64,000 bases of DNA from Hyphomonadaceae bacterium (GCA_009773395.1 WRPI01000001.1:248001-312000), one strand, 5' to 3'. Counted from the stretch's first letter, positions 42,979 to 52,292 are shown. Made by a program: numbers and translations. Notes: generated by a model not told the origin, from the letters alone.

Positions 42979-44499
42979 CTAAACTTGCTGCGTATAGCCA
43001 CCAATTTCGGGGCGCAAAGCCAAACGCGGTTTAACCTCTTTATGAAACAAATCGCGCATATCTTGATCGCTTAAAGTGCTTTCAACAACCACAACAATTT
43101 CTGGTTTATTGGATGACGCCCGCACCAAGACAAATGAGCCATTTTCCAATGTGACCCTTACGCCATTTATTATATTGATGTCCTTGATTTTGCTGCCAAG
43201 AATTGTGCCGCCATTTGCAGCAAAATCTTGATATTCTTTGACAATCCCGTCAACTATGCCATATTTTATTTCATCATCACAATGGGCCGCCATTGTCATA
43301 GAAGTCCAAGTTTTTGGTAAATCTTGCTTTAAGACAGAGAGTTTTTCGCCACCACAATTATCCAGCATTTGCAACACTGCTTTAGCGGCAACAATTCCGT
43401 CATCATATCCCAAGCCATATGGCGCACGAAAAAAGAAATGGCCAGATTTTTCAAATCCCGCAATTGCATTCAATTCATTTGTGCGACGCTTAATATATGA
43501 ATGGCCGGTTTTATAATAATCGACTTTTGCACCATTGGCTTTCAGAACTGGGTCAATTTCATAAGCACCAGTAGATTTTACATCGACGACAAAAGTCGCG
43601 TCTTTGTGAGTTTTTGAAATGTCACGCGCCAATAATAGACCGATTTTGTCAGCAAAAATTTCTTCGCCGCTATCGTCAACAACGCCGCATCGATCACCAT
43701 CGCCATCAAAACCAAATGCAACATCGGCACCACTTTTTAGGACTGTCTCGGCCATATTATGCAGCATTTTCACGTCTTCAGGATTTGGGTTATATTTTGG
43801 AAATGTCCAATCAAGGTCACAATCCATTTCAACAACTTCAGCGCCCATGCGCCGCAAGGCTTCTGGCGCGAATGCACCCGCTGCGCCATTGCCGCAAGCG
43901 GCAACCACCTTGATTGGGTGTTGCACTTTGAAATCACCCACCACGGCATCAATATATTTTTCTTTCATGCCATGAACATAAGTCAGGCTGCCGCCAGCGC
44001 GTTCCACAAATTTGCCGCCTAAGACAATTTCTTTGAGCCTAGACATTTCGTCGGGTCCAAAAGTAAGGGGGCGGTTTGCACCCATTTTGACACCAGTCCA
44101 ACCATTTTCATTGTGGCTTGCTGTAACCATCGCAACTGCGGGCGCATCAAGTTCGAATTGAGCAAAATATGCAATTGGCGAAAGCGCTAGGCCAATGTCC
44201 AAAACTTCACAGCCCGCACTAATCAGCCCCAAAACCAAGGATTTTTTTATCGATTGTGAATAAAAACGAAAATCATGACCCACTACAATACGGGTTGCGC
44301 CATATTCATGCAATAATGTGCCAAGCCCCAATCCAAGTGCCTCAACGCCCAATAAATTAAGCTCGGGCGCTTTTGCATTGCCCTCAATGCCAAACCACCA
44401 ACGCGCGTCATATTCGCGAAAGCCAGTGGCTTTTACCAAGGGTTCATTTTCAAAATCAAAAGTATTAGGCGCAAGGTCGCTTCTTGGAGTTTTTAACAT
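42979..44499 (-). CDS. Phosphomannomutase/phosphoglucomutase
   Basis: A 506-residue alpha-D-phosphohexomutase with the phosphoserine loop VTASHNENGWTGVKMG, the metal loop GFDGDGDRCGVVDD and the sugar-binding GFEKSGH. Related ManB/AlgC enzymes interconvert hexose 1- and 6-phosphates for polysaccharide or lipopolysaccharide synthesis. The specific sugar is uncertain. Monocistronic by spacing, with composite repeat copy 5 at its 3' end. Confidence 0.92.
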   Translation of the reverse strand: MLKTPRSDLAPNTFDFENEPLVKATGFREYDARWWFGIEGNAKAPELNLLGVEALGLGLGTLLHEYGATRIVVGHDFRFYSQSIKKSLVLGLISAGCEVLDIGLALSPIAYFAQFELDAPAVAMVTASHNENGWTGVKMGANRPLTFGPDEMSRLKEIVLGGKFVERAGGSLTYVHGMKEKYIDAVVGDFKVQHPIKVVAACGNGAAGAFAPEALRRMGAEVVEMDCDLDWTFPKYNPNPEDVKMLHNMAETVLKSGADVAFGFDGDGDRCGVVDDSGEEIFADKIGLLLARDISKTHKDATFVVDVKSTGAYEIDPVLKANGAKVDYYKTGHSYIKRRTNELNAIAGFEKSGHFFFRAPYGLGYDDGIVAAKAVLQMLDNCGGEKLSVLKQDLPKTWTSMTMAAHCDDEIKYGIVDGIVKEYQDFAANGGTILGSKIKDINIINGVRVTLENGSFVLVRASSNKPEIVVVVESTLSDQDMRDLFHKEVKPRLALRPEIGGYTQQV

Positions 44500-44591
44500 C
44501 TAAAATCCGTTTAAGTTTATTTGCGCTACCCTTTAAGCCATGTCACATGATTATGCGAGAGGGGCATCTAAATTGATTGCACGATGATTTA

Positions 44592-45107
44592 TCAAAGCGC
44601 AGCAGGGTTATTGTCGTCTTTACGCCGCCACGGGCCATCATAATTATCAGCTTGGCCGCGCCGTCTATCGGGCCCAAAATATGCATTTGATTTTACAAAT
44701 TGCCGAGGCGAGTCAATAATCGACTGAAAGCGCATTAAGAGGCTTTTTGCATTTATTGGTTTTACCAAAAACTCATTCACACCTGCATCTCGAGCGGCTT
44801 CGACTTTAGAGCGCTCAGAATGCCCAGTGACCATAATAATTGGCAAGAATTTGTTTGGGCTGTCGTCGCCAGTTCGTATCATTTTCACAAATTCAACACC
44901 GTCAATCATGGGCATCGAAAGATCCACAAGCAAAACATCAATTGCGTTTGAGCGCATTATTTCGAACGCATCCACCGGGTCAGCAGCCTCGCGAATTTCA
45001 TGCACTCCTATGGATTTCAACAATTCTTTCAATAGTGAACGCATGTGCGAATTGTCGTCAACAACCATTACAGTTATTGGTAGGTGATTCGAAGATTTCT
45101 TGGTCAT
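44592..45107 (-). CDS. Orphan single-domain response regulator with RRR tail
   Basis: About 171 residues: one receiver domain (VMVVDDNSHMR acidic pair, phospho-acceptor Asp in LLVDLSMPMIDG, Lys in FLVKP). It is followed by the tail SPRQFVKSNAYFGPDRRR.. NYDGPWRRKDD. The frame extends to an ATG at 45146, but residues 1-13 look unnatural and neither start has a clear ribosome site; I chose the ATG nearer the domain. The tail motif matches the protein at 21307. Confidence 0.85.
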   Translation of the reverse strand: MTKKSSNHLPITVMVVDDNSHMRSLLKELLKSIGVHEIREAADPVDAFEIMRSNAIDVLLVDLSMPMIDGVEFVKMIRTGDDSPNKFLPIIMVTGHSERSKVEAARDAGVNEFLVKPINAKSLLMRFQSIIDSPRQFVKSNAYFGPDRRRGQADNYDGPWRRKDDNNPAAL

Positions 45108-45218
45108 TTTTGCAAAATTTCGGTAAAAAATTGCTCTATAACTCATAACTATTAAAATAACGGCAAAAGCTGATTAACTGAAAGTCAATTTGTCGTTCAT
45201 GTGCGGCTATTGAGTTCA

Positions 45219-46793
45219 CTATTTTCGTGCATCCAGTCCATGGTCCGTTTTGTCCCACACATGTGGTGCAAACAACAAGTTCCAAACCGCCCTTATGAAA
45301 GCTGGCAATTGCAGCAGCCAATAAATCGGCATGGTCACTACATACCAAATTGTGCCTTTTCGCCCATCGCGGCGCATTGCGATAAGCGCCACAATCAACT
45401 CAGCGCCGAAACCCAGCAAGGCTAAACCTAGCGCGACATTTGAGGTTTGGAAAAACAACGCATTGGCAAGAACCAAAAGGACAAATGGCGCTCGCATTGC
45501 CGCGCACAATGGCCCTGCCAAAATGCCGACCATAAAAGCGAATGTGCCGCGTAGGCCCATTTGTGTGACGAAAGTGATGGGGTCACGCATGTTAACGCCA
45601 ATTGTTTGCAAATGGCCGTGTATCCACCGGCCGCGTTGCTTCAACCAAATACCGAATTTTGGCGGGGCTTCTTCATAAGTTGGTGCGGATATTAAAGTAG
45701 CACGGTAGCCGTAGCGGCAAAATCTTGCTCCGAGATCTGCGTCTTCAGTAAGATTATACGGATCCCAACCGCCAACTTCTTTTAGAGCGCTCGCCTTAAA
45801 ATGATTTGATGTGCCACCAAGCGGAATGAAATTTGAAAATCGGTTCAGGGTCGGTAAAATAACACGAAACCACATCGCATATTCAACAAAAAATTGCCCC
45901 GCAATCCAGCTTTCGTTGTGATTCCAAGTAATCAAGGGCGCTTGAACTACCGCTAAACTTTTCTCGCCATGTATAAACGCTTCATATGCACGTAAAAGCT
46001 GATATTTATCGGGCTTGTCTTCGGCGTCATAAATCGTGATATATTGGCCGCGCGCAAATTGCAGCCCAACTTGAAGTGCGCGCGGCTTAGTCTGTGGAAT
46101 GCCTTTCGGTAATATGATAATTCTAAATGGATGCCGATTTTGTTGGCTTTTAAGCGCTTCTATTGTTTTTTCATCGCCCGCTTCACATAGGAAAATCAGG
46201 TCTAATTTGTCTTTGGGCCATTCAAGGGCCAATAAAGCATCAATTAAATCCGCCACTACGCTAGATTCACGATACAGCGCCACCATCACAGTATAAATCG
46301 GCGCAATTTGTGGAATCGAGCAGGGTTTGGAACTAGCTTCTTCTGGCGAAAATAGCGCACCGAGCAGCCTGAAAAACATAATCCCGACACTTAGGCCCGC
46401 AACAAACCAATAAAACCCAATTAATTTAGCATCAACAACAACGCCATACACCGCCAAAATTGCGATAATTACGCATGCCAATCCATAACTGCGACCAGCG
46501 CCGCCTTTGGCACAAGCATTTGGGTTATTGTGATAAAGGCTGTTGGTTGCTGCTATTGTAACTTCTTCGATTGAATTTGTTTCGTTCAATAAACTGTTTG
46601 GATAACCATTCGACCCAACAGCAACTTTTACATCAGTTTCAAATTCAAACATAAATATAGCCCCAACTTGAACATCCACAGCTCTATCATCAATTAAAGC
46701 TGGCAATTGAACCAATGTAAAGCCACTATTTAATTGTGGAATATTGGGATTTGCAATTTTGTCGCTTTCAGTTAAGTTAATGAAATTGGTCAC
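45219..46793 (-). CDS. Membrane glycosyltransferase, family 2
   Basis: A 524-residue inner-membrane processive-type GT2. An unassigned N-terminal region of about 100 residues is followed by two helices, the GT-A domain (YTVMVALYRES.., DxD-like IYDAEDKP, TEDADLGAR, QRGRWIHGHLQT, the Q-x-x-R-W motif of polysaccharide synthases) and C-terminal helices. Likely an exopolysaccharide or holdfast-type synthase; the product is unknown. The start may be GTG, but its ribosome site is poor, so the N-terminus is uncertain. Confidence 0.85.
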   Translation of the reverse strand: MTNFINLTESDKIANPNIPQLNSGFTLVQLPALIDDRAVDVQVGAIFMFEFETDVKVAVGSNGYPNSLLNETNSIEEVTIAATNSLYHNNPNACAKGGAGRSYGLACVIIAILAVYGVVVDAKLIGFYWFVAGLSVGIMFFRLLGALFSPEEASSKPCSIPQIAPIYTVMVALYRESSVVADLIDALLALEWPKDKLDLIFLCEAGDEKTIEALKSQQNRHPFRIIILPKGIPQTKPRALQVGLQFARGQYITIYDAEDKPDKYQLLRAYEAFIHGEKSLAVVQAPLITWNHNESWIAGQFFVEYAMWFRVILPTLNRFSNFIPLGGTSNHFKASALKEVGGWDPYNLTEDADLGARFCRYGYRATLISAPTYEEAPPKFGIWLKQRGRWIHGHLQTIGVNMRDPITFVTQMGLRGTFAFMVGILAGPLCAAMRAPFVLLVLANALFFQTSNVALGLALLGFGAELIVALIAMRRDGRKGTIWYVVTMPIYWLLQLPAFIRAVWNLLFAPHVWDKTDHGLDARK

Positions 46794-46818
46794 CCCTACG
46801 CATTAATTTGATGGGCTA

Positions 46819-47214
46819 ATGAATTTAACGCACTTGTTTACATCGCCAATATTGACCCGTGTCCACATTTTGCTTGCGGTCTGTGCAATGGCGCTTGGGC
46901 TGTTTCAATTTTTGAGCAAAAAAGGGACTGGTCAACATAAGAATTTGGGTTGGGTTTGGGTCTGCTTAATGGCTGGCGTCGGCATCAGCGCAGTTTTCTT
47001 ACCCGAACGAGTTCAAGGCACTTTACCGCTTACCCTATTGCTAACGCTTTGGATTGCAATCGGCTTGCCAATGGCAATTATCGCAATAAAACGCGGGAAT
47101 ATTCTGTTGCATCGCGCATTCATGATGGGGCTTTATATCGGCGGCTTAGCCATAGCCGCAGCTTTCACCCTCACCCCAGGCCGGCTTTTATATAAGGTGC
47201 TTATTGGGGGTTAA
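46819..47214 (+). CDS. DUF2306-like small membrane protein
   Basis: A 131-residue protein with four predicted helices. The HILLAVCAMALGLFQFLSKKGTGQHKNLGWVW and HRAFMMGLYIGGL segments fit the DUF2306 family (heme- or cytochrome-b-like four-helix proteins with conserved histidines), though it is short. Function unknown. Divergent from the glycosyltransferase gene by 25 bases. Its stop overlaps that of the next gene in TTAA. Confidence 0.75.
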   Translation: MNLTHLFTSPILTRVHILLAVCAMALGLFQFLSKKGTGQHKNLGWVWVCLMAGVGISAVFLPERVQGTLPLTLLLTLWIAIGLPMAIIAIKRGNILLHRAFMMGLYIGGLAIAAAFTLTPGRLLYKVLIGG

Positions 47215-47678
47215 AAGGGCTTGGCCACCATCAACCAAAAAATCACCACTACTATAGGAAATGCCAAAGAACCAAGTGTAATCCACCATTTATCCATTTT
47301 CCAATATTTTGGGTCGAGTGGCAGCTTATTCGCGAGTGCCGCGAGTGCCATGTCGCGCATTTTTATTTGGATTACCACCACAGGCAACCAGCAAGCACCA
47401 GTAACAAAATACAAAATAATGCCATATTTTATCCAAATTGCTGACCAATCATGGCCAGCGGTGTGAACCATATAAAGACCGCTAACCAATTGAATTATTA
47501 TTGAAGGTGTCGTGAAAAACCAATCTGCGATTACTACCCATTTTGTAGCAAACGCAATCGATGCAATATCCTTAGTGCGATTAGCAACAAACATGTAAAA
47601 AGCACTGCCAATGCCAGTTCCAAAAAGAATCGTTGAGCTTAGGATATGAATCCATTTTATGATTAAATAGTCCATCAC
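47211..47678 (-). CDS. DUF2269 family membrane protein
   Basis: A 155-residue protein with four predicted helices, matching DUF2269 (KWIHILSSTILFGTGIGSAFYMFVANRTKD, PSIIIQLVSGLYMVHTAGHDW). Conserved histidines in the first helix and near the third suggest cofactor binding. Function unknown. It is divergent from the DUF393-DUF4166-dehydrogenase operon by 25 bases and might share its regulation. Confidence 0.82.
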   Translation of the reverse strand: MMDYLIIKWIHILSSTILFGTGIGSAFYMFVANRTKDIASIAFATKWVVIADWFFTTPSIIIQLVSGLYMVHTAGHDWSAIWIKYGIILYFVTGACWLPVVVIQIKMRDMALAALANKLPLDPKYWKMDKWWITLGSLAFPIVVVIFWLMVAKPF

Positions 47679-47703
47679 TAATCCACACCCAAGAGCTTCG
47701 AAA

Positions 47704-48111
47704 ATGCTAACACCGCAAAATGATAGAAGCCTATATTATATTTATGATGGCGAATGCCCTTTGTGCAAGTTTGCTGCACAGGCTTATCGGGTAAAATCGG
47801 CGGTCGGTGAAATCCACTTATTGAATGCGCGGGAGGAACTAAGCCACCCAATAATAATTGAAGCGACAAATATGAAAATAAATCTCGATGACGCAACTGC
47901 GGTTCAATATGCGGGAAAGTTCTATTGTGGCGCGGAGGCTTTAACCCTAATGGCGGTTCTTTCAACGGGCAATGGCTGGTTCAATCGCTGCAATGCTTTA
48001 TTGATGCGCAACCATCGGCTTGCGCGGATTTGCTATCCACTGCTTCGGGCAATTCGCAACGCTTTGCTTTTCATTCGCGGCAAAGCGCCAATTGGAAACC
48101 TCAAACTATGA
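47704..48111 (+). CDS. DUF393 (DCC family thiol-disulfide oxidoreductase-like) protein
   Basis: A 135-residue protein with the DCC motif YDGECPLCKF near residues 14-23 in a thioredoxin-like fold. DCC proteins are putative thiol oxidoreductases; the activity here is not shown. It is the first gene of a tightly coupled operon: its stop overlaps the start of the DUF4166 gene (ATGA). Confidence 0.85.
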   Translation: MLTPQNDRSLYYIYDGECPLCKFAAQAYRVKSAVGEIHLLNAREELSHPIIIEATNMKINLDDATAVQYAGKFYCGAEALTLMAVLSTGNGWFNRCNALLMRNHRLARICYPLLRAIRNALLFIRGKAPIGNLKL

Positions 48112-48722
48112 AGCAAAATACGCCCATTTTTGCGAGTATTTTTGGCGAAAGCTGGCCAACAATGCCCCTGGTATTCCATAAACATTATGCAAATCGCCCT
48201 TTTAGCAATGATGTCACCAAAACCATTGGTATTATGGATATTGAAATGGCGTGGTTTTTGAAAATATTAGCGCCGCTATTCGCATTTACCCAAACTCTTG
48301 TGCCGTTTGCCGAACAGGCAATTCGATGCAATGTGAATTTTGAAAGCGAAACCACCAGCAACGCGTTTTGGTTTAATCGCCAATTCTATTTTCCAAACCG
48401 CAAACCCTATATGTTTAGATCCAAACTCATTCCACAAAATGGCAATAAAGTTATTGAATATACAAAATCGGGCATTGGCTGGATTGCAACCTATGAATTC
48501 ACTGATGGCTTGGTTAAATTGAACCATTTGGGATATATTTTTACGATTTTTGGCCAAGAATTATCATTACCATTGGAATTGATTTTCGGTAAAAGCACGG
48601 CATGGGAAGAAGCAATTGATGAAAATCGGTTTCGTATGAAAATGGAAATTCGGCACCCAATTTTTGGCATGGTTTATGGCTATAGTTGTGAATTCACAGT
48701 TGTGGAGCTTCCTGTTGACTAA
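48108..48722 (+). CDS. DUF4166 domain protein
   Basis: A 204-residue protein of the DUF4166 family (GESWPTMPLVFHKHYANRPFSNDV.., NRQFYFPNRKPYMFRSKLIP). The family often occurs as a C-terminal domain or neighbour of saccharopine-dehydrogenase-like proteins. The frame is open from 47925, but that would lie inside the DUF393 gene. The ATG at 48108 overlapping the upstream stop is the natural start. Function unknown. Confidence 0.82.
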   Translation: MKQNTPIFASIFGESWPTMPLVFHKHYANRPFSNDVTKTIGIMDIEMAWFLKILAPLFAFTQTLVPFAEQAIRCNVNFESETTSNAFWFNRQFYFPNRKPYMFRSKLIPQNGNKVIEYTKSGIGWIATYEFTDGLVKLNHLGYIFTIFGQELSLPLELIFGKSTAWEEAIDENRFRMKMEIRHPIFGMVYGYSCEFTVVELPVD

Positions 48723-49800
48723 AGTTTTAGTTCTTGGCGGCTATGGCAATTTTGGCAAGCGCATCGTGCGCGCCTTAGTCAAAAAAGAAGTCGCCACAAT
48801 AATTGGCGGTCGTAATTTTCAAAATGCTGAAGCGCTTAAAACCGAGTTAGAAAGCAAATATGCCCAAGTCGCGGTGATTGATGTCCAAAATGGCTTTGAA
48901 AGCTCGCTGCTCGCACTTAATCCCAAAGTTGTCATCAATACTTGCGGGCCATTTCAAGGCGCAAACTATGAAGTGGCCGAAATTTGTGCGCGTCATGGCG
49001 TGAATTATATTGACCTTGCCGATGGGCGAAGTTTTGTTTGTGGGATAACCGCATTAAACGAAACAGCAAAGCGGAATAATTGCGCGGTCATCAGTGGCGC
49101 AAGCACTGTTCCCGCGCTTTCCTCGGCAGTAATTGAACATTTCGGGCCGCAATTTAGCGAAATCGAAAAATTAAGATTCGGTATTTCCCCAGGCCAAAAA
49201 GCTGAACGCGGTCTTGCAACCACACAAGGCATTTTGACATATGTAGGTAGGCCATTGGCACCATTCTCGGGGCATGAAAAGGCTTTCGGCTGGCAAGATA
49301 TTTATGCGCAAAAATATCCAGAAATTGGCACACGGCTTATGGCAAATTGTGATATTCCCGACCTTGATTTATTGCCAATAAAATACGGAATAAAAGACAT
49401 TCGATTTAGTGCTGGCCTTGAATTAGGTTTCCTCCATTTTGGATTATGGTTTTTGTCCCATTTGGTAAGAATTGGATTGCCTGTTAATTTACCCAAACAC
49501 GCAGATTTCATGCTTAAAGCTGCGAATTGGTTTGACAGATTCGGCACGGCGGACGGCGGAATGCATGTCATGCTCATCGGCAAAGATAAGGATGGTCGCC
49601 CTTTGCGCAAAACTTGGTTCATTATCGCAAAAAACGGCGATGGGCCGCAAATCCCAACCATAGCCGCAATTATTTTGGCGCAAAAAATGGTGAAAAATCA
49701 ATTTGATTTTTTCGGCGCAGCGCCTTGTGTTGGGATGATTAATCTTGACGAATATCTGGCAGAACTGAAGCCTTTTGAAATAAAGACTTATGAAGAATAA
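48715..49800 (+). CDS. Saccharopine dehydrogenase-like NAD(P)-binding protein
   Basis: A 361-residue protein beginning with a Rossmann motif VLVLGGYGNFGKRIVRAL and continuing as the saccharopine dehydrogenase superfamily (GGRNFQNAEAL, VINTCGPFQGANYEVAEICARHGVNYIDLADG). The frame extends to 48664, but the TTG at 48715 with GGAG eight bases upstream gives the natural N-terminus and overlaps the DUF4166 stop. The real substrate is unlikely to be saccharopine. Third gene of the DUF393-DUF4166-dehydrogenase operon. Confidence 0.82.
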   Translation: MTKVLVLGGYGNFGKRIVRALVKKEVATIIGGRNFQNAEALKTELESKYAQVAVIDVQNGFESSLLALNPKVVINTCGPFQGANYEVAEICARHGVNYIDLADGRSFVCGITALNETAKRNNCAVISGASTVPALSSAVIEHFGPQFSEIEKLRFGISPGQKAERGLATTQGILTYVGRPLAPFSGHEKAFGWQDIYAQKYPEIGTRLMANCDIPDLDLLPIKYGIKDIRFSAGLELGFLHFGLWFLSHLVRIGLPVNLPKHADFMLKAANWFDRFGTADGGMHVMLIGKDKDGRPLRKTWFIIAKNGDGPQIPTIAAIILAQKMVKNQFDFFGAAPCVGMINLDEYLAELKPFEIKTYEE

Positions 49801-49901
49801 GGACTTTCGAACCAAGTTTTTATGAAGTTGCCCATTGAAAACTCTAACTGCAATCCCAATTTATGTTGTGTCTGAATTTTGATGACGCAAAGGATTCCAT
49901 T

Positions 49902-50564
49902 ATGTTTGACCCCGACAAAATCATAAATGCATTACAAACTGAATTACCCAAAGGGCTTGAGGCCGTGCGCACCGAAGGTGCAGCTGCGATTGAGCGCGTA
50001 AAAACTGATGGCGATGCACAGCAAACTGCCATTGGCGCTGCTGCGGTTGGGGCATTGGGGGCTTTGCTTTTAAGTGGATCTATGGGCAAGTTTGGTCGCA
50101 AAGTGGCGACAATGGGCGGGCTGGCCGCGCTTGGCACTTTGGCATATCAGGCGTGGCAAAAACACGGCGGCAAAATCGATGAAACTTTATTTCTACCACA
50201 AACCGACGCTGCAAAAGCGAGTTTCGGCAAAGCCAATATCGCCGCAATTATCAATGCCATGAAGGCCGATGGCAAAATTGACGATGTCGAAAAATCCAAA
50301 TTATTTGAACGCATGCAAAGCGCCAACCTCAATGACGAGGAAAAAGCGTTTTTGTTTGAAGAATTGCAAAAGCCGATTGATACTGATGCTGTTGTTGCGA
50401 CCGCGACAACGCCAGAAATCGCATTGAGCCTTTATACCGCTTCCTTAGTGGCAATAAATGCAAATGGCGAGGATGAAAAAGCCTATTTGGCCAATCTCGC
50501 CGCCCGCCTAAACCTTGCGCCCGAATTGGTGGCAAGTTTGCATGATGAGGCATTTGCTGGCTAA
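49902..50564 (+). CDS. DUF533 / TerB-like protein
   Basis: About 220 residues. A glycine- and alanine-rich hydrophobic segment (AIGAAAVGALGALLLSGSMGK, about 43-63) precedes a helical TerB-like domain (IINAMKADGKIDDVEKSKLFERM.., EIALSLYTASLVAINANGEDEKAYLANLAARL). This matches the DUF533 family. The frame starts earlier at 49863, but AAGGA lies 8 bases before the ATG at 49902. Possibly membrane-associated; function unknown. It converges on pyk across a long hairpin. Confidence 0.85.
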   Translation: MFDPDKIINALQTELPKGLEAVRTEGAAAIERVKTDGDAQQTAIGAAAVGALGALLLSGSMGKFGRKVATMGGLAALGTLAYQAWQKHGGKIDETLFLPQTDAAKASFGKANIAAIINAMKADGKIDDVEKSKLFERMQSANLNDEEKAFLFEELQKPIDTDAVVATATTPEIALSLYTASLVAINANGEDEKAYLANLAARLNLAPELVASLHDEAFAG

Positions 50565-50575
50565 ATTTAGACTAA

Positions 50576-50678
50576 GATTTTCGTCAAAATTAGGCGACTG
50601 GCGTGAAACACGCGGCAGGCAATAGTGGGCTATTGCCAGAGCGGGGCTTCGCGTCAGGCGTCAATTTTCTCGAAAATC
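50576..50678. terminator. Long imperfect hairpin between DUF533 gene and pyk
   Basis: A 103-base inverted repeat spans almost all of the convergent gap, ending at the pyk stop. Outer arms pair GATTTTCG with CGAAAATC, then AAAATT with AATTTT, and TGGCGTGAA with TTCGCGTCA (imperfect). The inner stem is perfect: GGCAATAG (50618-50625), loop TGGG, CTATTGCC (50630-50637). Outer arms are A/T-rich, so each strand could give a hairpin next to a short U-rich tract. A bidirectional terminator is the simplest reading, but the length is unusual. Confidence 0.6.
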
Positions 50679-52095
50679 ACTCGGCGTTGGTGATGCGTAA
50701 CAAGTTAGTCCCACCTGGAGTGCCAAATGGCAAGCCGGCAATAATAACTATGCGTTCGCCCGATTTGGCGATTTCAAAGAAACTGACTGCGTGCGCTGCA
50801 ATCATTGCCATATCTTCAACGTCTTTAGGATCAGTAATAACTCGCGACTCCATACCCCAAACCAGCGCGAGCTTACGCGCAGCTTTCTCATAAGGCGTAA
50901 GTGCCAAAATCGGTTGCAAAGGGCGCTCGCGCGCTATCCGTAGCGCGGTTGCGCCGCGCGCCGTAAATGCCACCAAGCATTTTGCACCCGATGCATCGGC
51001 GGCAACTCGTGCTGCGGCTGAAACCGCGTCGGCAACAATACCGCGTGGATTAGCATGTTCGGCATCCATCAATTCGGGCCAACGCGGATCTCTTTCAACA
51101 CGCGCAGCAATGCGCGACATAACTTCGACTGCTTCGAGCGGGAATTCTCCCGATGCTGTTTCCGCCGATAGCATCAAAGCGTCAGTGCCTTCATAAACCG
51201 CATTGGCGACATCAGAAGCTTCGGCGCGGGTTGGCGTTGAAGATGTAATCATTGATTCAAGCATTTGCGTGGCGACAATGGTGGGAACGCCGCGGCGCCT
51301 TGCGGCTCGCAAAATGGTTTTTTGAGCAATCGGCACTTCTTCGGGCGCAAGTTCGACCCCCAAATCACCGCGCGCAACCATGACGCCATCGCAATGATCA
51401 AGAATTTCTTCCAAAGATTCCAAAGCCGCCGGTTTCTCAATTTTGGCAAGGCAGGCAGCGCGCCCATCTACAAGTTTGCGAAGTTCCGCCATGTCCTCGG
51501 CGCGTTGCACAAACGAAAGCGCGACCCAATCAACGCCAATTTCCAACGCAAAATCCAAATCGGCGCGGTCTTTCACACTTAATGCCGAAAGCGGAAGAAC
51601 TGCGTTGGGAACATTCACGCCTTTTCTGTCGGACAAAGTTCCGGCTCGAATGCACTCCACATTCGCCCAATCGCTGCCATGTTCGGTGACACGCAAGCGA
51701 ACTTTGCCATCGTCGATTAATAAATCGAGCCCGACTTTCATAACATCGAAAATCTCTTTTTGTGGCAAGGATCCACGGGTCTCGTCACCTTCAAATGTCC
51801 CAAGTTCAAGGCGATATTTATCACCAGCGTTTAACTTGATTTTCATGCCGTCTTTGAACGCTCCAAGGCGCAATTTTGGCCCTTGCAAATCCGCCAATAT
51901 GCCCAATGGCCGCTCAACAGCCGCTTCGGCAGCGCGGACACTTTCAAAAGCCGCTTTATGGTCACTATATGTGCCATGCGAGAAGTTTAGCCTGAACACA
52001 TCAACGCCCGCTTTTGCCAAGGCCAAAGTAGTTTCCGGTGCGCGGCTGGCTGGGCCCAAAGTTGCGACTATTCTCGTGCGGCGATTGCGAATCAT
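50677..52095 (-). CDS. pyk: Pyruvate kinase
   Basis: A 472-residue enzyme of lower glycolysis. It has TRIVATLGPASR at the start, the catalytic lysine in CLAKIEKPAALE, and the metal and substrate loop MVARGDLGVE followed by VPIAQKTIL and ATQMLESMI. The C-terminal effector domain is present. Length is standard. Monocistronic by spacing and ending at the long hairpin shared with the DUF533 gene. Confidence 0.96.
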   Translation of the reverse strand: MIRNRRTRIVATLGPASRAPETTLALAKAGVDVFRLNFSHGTYSDHKAAFESVRAAEAAVERPLGILADLQGPKLRLGAFKDGMKIKLNAGDKYRLELGTFEGDETRGSLPQKEIFDVMKVGLDLLIDDGKVRLRVTEHGSDWANVECIRAGTLSDRKGVNVPNAVLPLSALSVKDRADLDFALEIGVDWVALSFVQRAEDMAELRKLVDGRAACLAKIEKPAALESLEEILDHCDGVMVARGDLGVELAPEEVPIAQKTILRAARRRGVPTIVATQMLESMITSSTPTRAEASDVANAVYEGTDALMLSAETASGEFPLEAVEVMSRIAARVERDPRWPELMDAEHANPRGIVADAVSAAARVAADASGAKCLVAFTARGATALRIARERPLQPILALTPYEKAARKLALVWGMESRVITDPKDVEDMAMIAAHAVSFFEIAKSGERIVIIAGLPFGTPGGTNLLRITNAE

Positions 52096-52292
52096 TTGAT
52101 TATTGCTTCCTGTTTTTGCTTTGTGATTTGTTCAGCTTCACATACCATGGCAGTTTGTGAAAAAGAATTTATTTGTTCATTGCCTTCATGTGTAACATAG
52201 TGAAAACACAGAATTGTGAAAGCACCGAGATTAAACCCGATATTGAGTAAAATTAGATTGATATAGCATAAGATAATTTGATAAATACAAAC

